Positions 53,900 through 61,142 of a stretch of DNA of 61,142 nucleotides are shown in pieces. The notes beneath the pieces were generated by a model. That model made no database searches. It had not been told where the DNA came from and worked only from the letters and a program-made list of their open reading frames with translations. The position numbers were made by a program, and so were the translations under genes. The stretch covers positions 1-61,142 of the forward strand of contig JAMOPL010000023.1 in assembly GCA_027064515.1 (NCBI GenBank), given 5' to 3'. Source of the stretch: Sulfurimonas sp. GTDB lineage: Bacteria > Campylobacterota > Campylobacteria > Campylobacterales > Sulfurimonadaceae. Each line of letters opens with the position of its first letter. Positions within the stretch are counted from its first letter, which is position 1.

Positions 53900-54187
53900 T
53901 TACTTACCGATTGTTTGAGCAAAAGCTTCTAAATCAGCATCAGAATATTTAGCTACTTGACCTTTCATAAGACCTTTCATTGGACCACCATAAGTACCAG
54001 CTTTGTAACCTTTAAGAGCAGTAGCGATATCAGCATGAGTCATTGCAGAAACAACTTTAGATTTACCAAGAGCTTTTTTACTAAAGTCAGCACCATGACA
54101 CCCTTTACAAGCACCAGCATTTACTGCTGCCATAGAAGTTGTAGCCATTGCTACTGTTGCGATTGTTGCGATTACGATTTTTTTCAT
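53900..54187 (-). CDS. cytochrome c553-like monoheme cytochrome
   Basis: Signal peptide, CKGCHGADFSKKALGKS. Confidence 0.93.
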   Translation of the reverse strand: MKKIVIATIATVAMATTSMAAVNAGACKGCHGADFSKKALGKSKVVSAMTHADIATALKGYKAGTYGGPMKGLMKGQVAKYSDADLEAFAQTIGK

Positions 54188-54300
54188 TTTATTTCCTTTA
54201 AGATGAAGTTACTGATAATTATAGTGGCTTAAATCTTAAATACTTGTTAATAATTTATCTGCTATTATTTTATTAAATTAATATAATATTAGGTAACAGA

Positions 54301-55308
54301 ATGAGATACATAAAAAGTGATTTAGATAATAAAATGATTTTAATAACAGGTGGAGCTGGTTTTATAGGCTCAAATTTAGCTTTTTATTTTCAAGAGAACC
54401 ACCCAAATGCAAAAGTTGTTGTACTTGATAGTTTTAGAAGTGGTGAAACATTATCTAATGGTAATCTTAAAAGTTTTGGTCATTTTAAGAATCTTATAGG
54501 TTTTAGAGGTGAAGTGATAAGTGGAGATATTAATGATAAGGATATGCTTTTAAATTTAGAAGTAAATTATAAATTTGATTATATTTTTCATGAAGCTGCC
54601 ATCTCTGACACCACTGTACTAGAACAAGATTTAATGATAAAAACTAATGTTAATGCTTATAAAGATTTACTTGATTTAGCAGTTATACATGGAGCAAATA
54701 TGGTTTATGCTTCATCTGCTGCTACTTATGGAAATGCAGAATCTCCACAAAGAGTGGGAAGAGAAGCCCCACAGAATGTATATGGATTCTCAAAATTATC
54801 TATGGATAACATTAGTAAAGAGTATATGAAAAATACAGATATAAGTATTGTTGGTCTAAGATATTTTAATGTATATGGTGCTAATGAGTACTTTAAAAAT
54901 TCAACTGCATCTATGGTTTTACAGTTTGGACATCAAATTTTAGCAGGTAAAAATCCTAAGTTATTTGAGGATAGCGATAAGATTCTTAGAGATTTTATAT
55001 ATATAGAAGATATTGTTCAGGCAAATATAAAAGCTATGAATCCTAAAAAAAGTGGAATCTATAATGTGGGAACTGGAAAAGCAAGAAGTTTTCAAGATAT
55101 AGTAGATATTTTACAGAAAGAACTTGGTACAGCATTGAAATGTGAATATATCCCAAATCCATTTATTGGAAGTTATCAGTTTCATACAGAAGCAAATATA
55201 GATACTACTAAAGAATTTTTAGATTATAAACCAGCTTTTGAAATGGAAGATGGGATAAAAGATTATGTTAAAGAGATTCGAAGAGTTTATGAAGAAGAAG
55301 TAAAATAA
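54301..55308 (+). CDS. hldD: ADP-L-glycero-D-manno-heptose-6-epimerase
   Basis: ILITGGAGFIGSNLAFYFQ, YGFSKLSMD, RYFNVYGANEYFK. Confidence 0.95.
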   Translation: MRYIKSDLDNKMILITGGAGFIGSNLAFYFQENHPNAKVVVLDSFRSGETLSNGNLKSFGHFKNLIGFRGEVISGDINDKDMLLNLEVNYKFDYIFHEAAISDTTVLEQDLMIKTNVNAYKDLLDLAVIHGANMVYASSAATYGNAESPQRVGREAPQNVYGFSKLSMDNISKEYMKNTDISIVGLRYFNVYGANEYFKNSTASMVLQFGHQILAGKNPKLFEDSDKILRDFIYIEDIVQANIKAMNPKKSGIYNVGTGKARSFQDIVDILQKELGTALKCEYIPNPFIGSYQFHTEANIDTTKEFLDYKPAFEMEDGIKDYVKEIRRVYEEEVK

Positions 55309-56735
55309 TGCTAGTGTTGAAAAATGCAAAACCAAAGATTCTTGTAGTTGGTGATTTGATGATAGATCACTACTTATGGGGAAGTTGTGAGAGAATATCA
55401 CCTGAAGCACCTGTACAAGTTGTAGATATATCAAAAGAGACAACAGTTTTAGGTGGAGCAGGGAATGTTATAAATAATCTTGTAACACTTGGAGCAATTG
55501 TAAGTGTAAGCAGTGTAATTGGAGATGATTCTAATGGCACTGAACTTATAAATATGCTTAAATCAATCAATGTAGATATTGATAATATTATAGTTCAAAA
55601 TAAAAGAAAAACATCCAAAAAGAGTAGGGTAATTGCTAGTAATCAGCAGGTGATACGATATGATAAAGAGAGTAAAAATCCTATAACACTAGAATCTGAA
55701 AAAGTTATTTTGGAAAGATTAGCTTTAAATATTAATAATTTTGAGATAGTTATATTATCTGATTATGGTAAAGGTGTCTTAACTGAATCTTTATGTCAAG
55801 GGATTATAAAACTAGCAAATAGTAATAGTATAAAAGTTGTAGTTGATCCAAAAGGGGATGATTTTTCTAAATATAAGGGTTCATATCTTTTAACACCAAA
55901 TAAAAAAGAGGCTATATTAGCCACAAAAATAGATATAAAAGATGAAGAATCTTTAAAAAATGCTTTAGTAAAATTAAAAAAAGATTGTGATTTAGGAATC
56001 TCTCTTATAACATTATCAGAAGATGGAATTGCTACTTATGATGATGAAGTTAAAAAATTTCCAACAGTTGCCAAAGAAGTATTTGATGTAACTGGAGCAG
56101 GGGATACTGTAATTGCTTCCATTGCATTTGGACTTAGTGCGGATAAATCTATTGATGAAACTTGTGCATTTTCAAACTTAGCTGCTGGAGTAGTTGTTGG
56201 AAAAATTGGTTCAGCTACTGTAACAATGCAGGAGATAGAGGATTATGAGGCATCTTTGCATAAAAGTACTTCAGATTCACATATAAAAAGTTTTAGTGAT
56301 ATAAAATCTATTGTAAGTAGATATAAATTAAATGCTAAGAGAGTTGTTTTTACAAATGGCTGTTTTGATATTTTACATGTTGGTCATGTGAAGTATTTAC
56401 AGATTGCTAAAAGTTTTGGTGATATACTTATTGTTGGACTTAACTCTGATGAATCTGTATCAAGATTAAAAGGGCCTACTCGTCCAGTAAATATAGCAGA
56501 GGATAGAGCATACCTTTTAGCAGCACTAGAAGCTGTTGATTTTGTAGTTCCTTTTAGTGAGGATACCCCTCATGAACTAATCAAAATGATAAAACCAGAT
56601 ACCTTAGTAAAAGGTGGAGATTATGAGGGAAAAACTGTTGTAGGAACAGAATTTTCAGGAGAATTAAAACTTGTTGATTTTGTAGATGGAAAAAGCACTA
56701 CTAAAACAATAGAGAAGATTCAAGCAAGTTCTTAA
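55308..56735 (+). CDS. hldE: bifunctional heptose kinase / adenylyltransferase
   Basis: PfkB-type VTGAGDTVIA and nucleotidyltransferase FTNGCFDILHVGHVKYL. Confidence 0.97.
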   Translation: MLVLKNAKPKILVVGDLMIDHYLWGSCERISPEAPVQVVDISKETTVLGGAGNVINNLVTLGAIVSVSSVIGDDSNGTELINMLKSINVDIDNIIVQNKRKTSKKSRVIASNQQVIRYDKESKNPITLESEKVILERLALNINNFEIVILSDYGKGVLTESLCQGIIKLANSNSIKVVVDPKGDDFSKYKGSYLLTPNKKEAILATKIDIKDEESLKNALVKLKKDCDLGISLITLSEDGIATYDDEVKKFPTVAKEVFDVTGAGDTVIASIAFGLSADKSIDETCAFSNLAAGVVVGKIGSATVTMQEIEDYEASLHKSTSDSHIKSFSDIKSIVSRYKLNAKRVVFTNGCFDILHVGHVKYLQIAKSFGDILIVGLNSDESVSRLKGPTRPVNIAEDRAYLLAALEAVDFVVPFSEDTPHELIKMIKPDTLVKGGDYEGKTVVGTEFSGELKLVDFVDGKSTTKTIEKIQASS

Positions 56736-57706
56736 ATCTCTAAGCTTTTTACAGCTTCTATAACTTCATTAGCAGTTATACTTCTCATACACTCGTGATG
56801 TTTGAGAGGGCATTCCCTTTTCATACATGGGGAACACTCCATTTCATGTTTCACTATCGTACTTTTTTCATTCATCCATTGGGATGTTTCTTTATCTCTT
56901 GTAGGTCCAAATATAGCTACTGTTGGCACTTGATAGGCAGCTGCTACATGCATAGGTCCACTGTCATTTGTGATGAAAAGTGAACATCCACCTATGTATG
57001 AGCATAACTCCTCTATATTTGTTTTTCCTGCTAAATTAGAATAGTTTTTTACACTTTTAGCTTTTAAATTATCTTCGATATCTTTTGCCATCTCAACCTC
57101 ATTGGGACCACCAAATATGATTATGTCAAATTTATCACTAAAGTTTGATGCAACCTCTGCAAATTTTTCAGGATACCACCGTTTTGCACTTCCGTAGGTT
57201 GCTCCTGCATTTATCCCTAAAGTTGGTCTATCAAACTCTTTAGGTTTTATATATAGTTTTAGAGTTGAAATTTCTCCATTATAGTTTGTTGTATTACTCA
57301 TAGCTAACTGAGCATATTGGAGGACTAAATGTTGGTTGTTTTTTATTTTTGGTGTGTGAGATAGTAGGAAGATAGAGTGCCAAGATTGTTTTGCTAAACA
57401 AACTACTGTTTTTGTGAATCTTAGAAGTAGGGAAGAATGAGGTTGATTTCTGAATGTTACAGCTAAGTTAAATACACCAAGTTTTTTTGCTAGTTGATAT
57501 GTAGCTATAAATCTATTTGATGCTTTTTTTGTATCATCAACTACTGCCATTTCGCATAATGGATGATGCTTTATAGCTTCTATCGATACATAGCTACCCA
57601 CAAAGGTAAATCTAGCAGATGGATAGTTTTTTGCAAGTAACTCTATTGCAGGAGTTGCCATTATAGCATCACCAAGCCAGTTTGGTAAAATAATTAAGAT
57701 TCTCAT
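56732..57706 (-). CDS. waaF: lipopolysaccharide heptosyltransferase II
   Basis: ILPNWLGDAIMATPAIELL, NDSGPMHVAAAYQVPTVAIFGPT. Confidence 0.94.
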   Translation of the reverse strand: MRILIILPNWLGDAIMATPAIELLAKNYPSARFTFVGSYVSIEAIKHHPLCEMAVVDDTKKASNRFIATYQLAKKLGVFNLAVTFRNQPHSSLLLRFTKTVVCLAKQSWHSIFLLSHTPKIKNNQHLVLQYAQLAMSNTTNYNGEISTLKLYIKPKEFDRPTLGINAGATYGSAKRWYPEKFAEVASNFSDKFDIIIFGGPNEVEMAKDIEDNLKAKSVKNYSNLAGKTNIEELCSYIGGCSLFITNDSGPMHVAAAYQVPTVAIFGPTRDKETSQWMNEKSTIVKHEMECSPCMKRECPLKHHECMRSITANEVIEAVKSLEI

Positions 57707-57713
57707 ATAGACT

Positions 57714-58076
57714 CTATTTTATGAATTGAGAAAAAATAATTCCCCAAGTTACAACAAATACAATAATACTTAAAAATACAACTGTACTACCAACATCTTT
57801 AGCTCGACCAGCCATATCATGGTATTCTAATGTTACTAAGTCTACAACTCTCTCAATAGCACTATTTGTAGCCTCAGCGATTAGCATCCCCATCAATGTT
57901 ATAAACATTAAGGCTTTTTCAACTAATGTAACATCTAAGATTAATATTATAGGAATTAAAATTATTGCAATAATTAATTCTATTTTAAAAGATGTTTCAT
58001 TTTGTATAAGGTCAAGAAAACCTTTTAAAGCATAAGTTGTATTTTTAAAAAAATTATATTTTGGTTGATTTCTCAA
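57714..58076 (-). CDS. dgkA: diacylglycerol kinase
   Basis: EATNSAIERVVDLV, 3 TM. Confidence 0.94.
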   Translation of the reverse strand: MRNQPKYNFFKNTTYALKGFLDLIQNETSFKIELIIAIILIPIILILDVTLVEKALMFITLMGMLIAEATNSAIERVVDLVTLEYHDMAGRAKDVGSTVVFLSIIVFVVTWGIIFSQFIK

Positions 58077-58077
58077 A

Positions 58078-58653
58078 TTATTTACCTTTTTTAGAGAGAT
58101 ATTTTTTTATAAATTTATCCCATCTTCTATTTATTTTTTTTCTTGCAAAGAATGATATTTTATTTGGAAAAGTAAAATATGTTATATCCCCTAAACCATC
58201 AATCAAAACTAAATTAGATTCAGTTTCACTGTTTTTTCTAAGTAAAATATTTTTTGGCATCATCCCATAATTAAAAATAACATTATATTTTAAAAAGAAT
58301 TTTTTATACTCTTCTAGCTCTTTTTTATATTTTTCTACACCATTTTTATCTATATAGTATTGAAAACTTTTTGAGATTTCACCATCATAATCTCGAATCA
58401 ATTCTACAATAAAACCATCACCTTTATTTGTTTTAACTTCACCATAAAATTTAGGTAGATGTTTCCAAGAGATATCTTGTTTTTTTAGTAACTCTTTATA
58501 GTAACTTATCTCTGTTGTTGTTTGTTTTGATCTACCTATATTTTGCTCATAGCTAATTTTTATAGCTTTGTTTTTATCAGTTGAATCTAAATAACAAGCT
58601 CTCTCATTACCTTTTGCAATAAACTCTTCATCTTTAAGCTCAATTATATTCAT
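58078..58653 (-). CDS. YrbL-like / LPS-kinase-like protein
   Basis: FIAKGNERACYLDSTDKNKAIKI, NYGMMPKNILL, LVLIDGLGD kinase-like pattern. Confidence 0.8.
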   Translation of the reverse strand: MNIIELKDEEFIAKGNERACYLDSTDKNKAIKISYEQNIGRSKQTTTEISYYKELLKKQDISWKHLPKFYGEVKTNKGDGFIVELIRDYDGEISKSFQYYIDKNGVEKYKKELEEYKKFFLKYNVIFNYGMMPKNILLRKNSETESNLVLIDGLGDITYFTFPNKISFFARKKINRRWDKFIKKYLSKKGK

Positions 58654-58679
58654 TATTTATCTATCCTTGGCAGTTAAAA

Positions 58680-59939
58680 TTATTTTGCATTATCTATATA
58701 AATATATATTGGTGATGAAGCAATATCTAAGATTTTCTCTTTTATAAGTTTCCCATCACGGGAATAAACAGTAAAAAAATCTTCATTTTTTAGTGTTGTT
58801 GGTTTTAGAGACCAATGTATTTGAAGTAGTTGATTATCTACTAAAAATTGTAAAATATAATAGCCTCGTTTAATATCAAGACGAAGAAATTGAGCATTTT
58901 TTAAATTTTGAATCATATATTTATATGTTTTAAATGCTGGTCTATATTTTATTTTATCTATATTGTCAACAAGCCCATAACCTCTAGCGATTAGTTGATG
59001 CCAAGATAGAGAGTTTACCTGCTGAGAAGCAAATGCTAAAAGATGGTAACGAAGCATAAAGTCTGCATACTCTTGCTCATCTATACACTCATACTCACTA
59101 GTAGGGGCATAAGGTGCAGTATTTTTTAATGGATAATTTGTTTCTGTAATATACAAAGAGTGTTTGGATTTTGGGCTAAGCCATACCATAGTACTTAACC
59201 AAGCAATTTTATCAGATAGAGTAAAACCTAATTGAGTATGCTCTGGTGCACCTCTTCTATCTACATAAAGCAGAGATGAAACAGCATCATATTTATACTT
59301 AAAACGGTTAAAAAGAGTATGTGCAGTGTAGTGATACTCAAAATCGATAACTCCACTTCCTATAAGTGTTAAATCTTTAAACTCAGTTTCTTTTAAATCA
59401 TAGGCTGTTTTATAGAATTTGTTATACTCATCAACACTAAAAAATCCCCATTTAGTTCTGTTGATAGTTGTTCCAATTTCATATACATCTACAAGATTCT
59501 CTAAGATAGTAAAAATAGTTCTTAAATCATTTTTTGTTAGTTCTAAATCCTCTATATGCTCTCTGTCTTGTATTATTTTCAAGATTATTTTTTTATCTTT
59601 ACATTTTAAAATAAACTCTTTAAGTTCATTTAGTGTATCCATCTCCCAAAGTTTTAAACGAACTAAAACAGATTCTACTTCTAGCTCATCCAAAAGCTCA
59701 ATAGTTAGTTTTTGTTCTCTTTGAAAATCAACACCCATACTGAAAAACTTTGAAGAATCTATATGCTTTCGTTTTATAAATGGCATTGCAATAATAGAAA
59801 AAGGGAGTACAAATATAGCCAATAAAAATGTTTTAACAAGAGAAAATAGTTCTTTTTTTCTCATCATTTTTTTATAAACTTTATCTTTAAGTAGTGTTGG
59901 TTGGTCGGAATATTCATCCCATTTAAAAGGTTCTTTCAT
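58680..59939 (-). CDS. glycoside-hydrolase-like TIM-barrel protein, N-terminally membrane-anchored
   Basis: N-terminal TM; VYEIGTTINRTKWGF, LYITETNYPL reminiscent of clan-A glycosidases. Confidence 0.6.
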   Translation of the reverse strand: MKEPFKWDEYSDQPTLLKDKVYKKMMRKKELFSLVKTFLLAIFVLPFSIIAMPFIKRKHIDSSKFFSMGVDFQREQKLTIELLDELEVESVLVRLKLWEMDTLNELKEFILKCKDKKIILKIIQDREHIEDLELTKNDLRTIFTILENLVDVYEIGTTINRTKWGFFSVDEYNKFYKTAYDLKETEFKDLTLIGSGVIDFEYHYTAHTLFNRFKYKYDAVSSLLYVDRRGAPEHTQLGFTLSDKIAWLSTMVWLSPKSKHSLYITETNYPLKNTAPYAPTSEYECIDEQEYADFMLRYHLLAFASQQVNSLSWHQLIARGYGLVDNIDKIKYRPAFKTYKYMIQNLKNAQFLRLDIKRGYYILQFLVDNQLLQIHWSLKPTTLKNEDFFTVYSRDGKLIKEKILDIASSPIYIYIDNAK

Positions 59940-59993
59940 AAGGCGAATTATATCCTATTTAATGTAAAATATCTTTTTAAAATTAGGAAAAAT

Positions 59994-60956
59994 ATGAATA
60001 TTTTAGTAGTAAGAAATGATAAACTAGGTGATTTTATAACAGCCTTACCTGCGATATATGTACTAAAAAAATATAACCAAAACAATAAAATCATAGTATT
60101 AGTCGCACCTTTAAACAAAGCGATAGCTATGGAGTGTGATTTTATTGATGATATTATCGTAGATGATGAAAAAAGTGTGTGGAGTTTAGCAAAAAAAATA
60201 AAAGATAAAAAAATAGATACTTCAATAACTCTTTTTTCAAATACAAGAATTGCGATAGCTCAGTTTTTAGCAAGAATTCCAAAACGGATAGCTCCAGCAA
60301 CAAAAATTGCTCAAATTTTTTATACAAATAGAGTCAAACAAAGAAGAAGCCAAGTAGAAATGGCAGAGTTTGAATATAATTTAGAACTTACAAAAGAGTT
60401 ATTTAAAGATATAAATTTAGAGTATAGAAAACCTTTACTTGAGTTTGAAGATAGTAAAAATATTTATGATGTTTTTTGTAAAAAAAATAAAATAGAAAAA
60501 GAGATAGTTGCTTTTCATGTAGGCTTTGGTGGTTCTAGTGATGCTAATTGGAATCTTGATGAGTATGAGATTCTAATAAAAGAGGTTCTAAGAGAAGATA
60601 AATATCAAGTTCTTATGACATTTGGACCTGATGAACAAGATTTATATGAAAATATGAGAAATAGATTTAAAGATTCTAGTGTTATTTTCTATAATTCAGT
60701 AGATGGAATTATTTATTTTTGTAAACTAATAAGTAATTTTAAACTTTTTGTAAGTACATCAACTGGAACTTATCATTTAGCTTCTATGGTTGGAACACCA
60801 ACGATGACATTTTTTGGGTCTTCTCTTTTTGCTAGTTCAAAAAGATGGAAGAGTATAGGGGAAGATTCTAAGCAGAAACATTTTATGATTCCAGTAAGTG
60901 TAGAATCTAGGAGTAAGCTATTTGAAGATGTAAAAAGAAATTTAGAAATGGTGTAA
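59994..60956 (+). CDS. ADP-heptose:LPS heptosyltransferase family (GT9)
   Basis: ILVVRNDKLGDFITALPAIYVL, STSTGTYHLASMVGTPTMTFFG; start trimmed to ATG 59994. Confidence 0.92.
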   Translation: MNILVVRNDKLGDFITALPAIYVLKKYNQNNKIIVLVAPLNKAIAMECDFIDDIIVDDEKSVWSLAKKIKDKKIDTSITLFSNTRIAIAQFLARIPKRIAPATKIAQIFYTNRVKQRRSQVEMAEFEYNLELTKELFKDINLEYRKPLLEFEDSKNIYDVFCKKNKIEKEIVAFHVGFGGSSDANWNLDEYEILIKEVLREDKYQVLMTFGPDEQDLYENMRNRFKDSSVIFYNSVDGIIYFCKLISNFKLFVSTSTGTYHLASMVGTPTMTFFGSSLFASSKRWKSIGEDSKQKHFMIPVSVESRSKLFEDVKRNLEMV

Positions 60957-61095
60957 TAAAAATATTAAAGAGTTAGTAAAGTGAAAATATTAAAGCAAAT
61001 ATATTAAATAGTTAGGTTAATGGAATAAAAAAGATTGAGTTAAATAATCTTGATGAATGAGAATGTTATAGTTGTATTTTATAGGTTTTTGTATG

Positions 61096-61142
61096 TGGCT
61101 CCGGATGCTGGATTCGAACCAGCGACCAAGTGATTAACAGTC
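61096..61142 (-). tRNA. tRNA-Asn (GTT), 3' half only
   Basis: Reverse complement gactgttaatcacttggtcgctggttcgaatccagcatccggagcca: anticodon loop ctGTTaa, T-loop ggTTCGAAtcc, 3' CCA. Confidence 0.9.

Noticed and set aside
53957-54232. 91-aa His/Ser/Cys-rich plus-strand ORF
   Set aside because: Antisense of cytochrome c553; the Cys/His-rich look comes from reading Ala/Gly/Met codons backwards.
59419-59724. 101-aa Ser-rich plus-strand ORF
   Set aside because: Antisense to the glycosidase-like gene; low complexity.

Overview
AT-rich, gene-dense chromosomal window that looks like a Campylobacterota (Sulfurimonas-like) genome; the lineage is inferred from gene content and order. No IS elements, prophage or CRISPR arrays were seen. 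Housekeeping genes include tgt, ligA, tlyA, ribF, truD, atpB, gatB, gpsA, prmC, ftsA/ftsZ, a PpiD-like chaperone, der, hemJ, hpf, trpS, argF, hemB and ribA. Accessory blocks: (i) an NosL / FtsX-LolD-type ABC / Cys-motif membrane-protein cluster (18.5-22.8 kb); (ii) a compact cd1 nitrite reductase and heme d1 locus (38.9-46.3 kb) with a one-cysteine Crp/Fnr regulator; (iii) a divergent three-gene unit (46.5-48.4 kb: small Cys protein, His-containing polytopic membrane protein, DUF59 protein) that shares an intergenic perfect TTGAT-N4-ATCAA palindrome with nirS; (iv) heptose/LPS genes interleaved with cbb3-oxidase maturation genes (49.6-61 kb). The best candidates for under-described systems are (iii) and (i). 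A GAATC/GATTC pentamer also appears over-represented and twice forms inverted repeats at gene ends. A partial tRNA-Asn lies at the right edge. All family calls come from reading motifs; no database searches were run.
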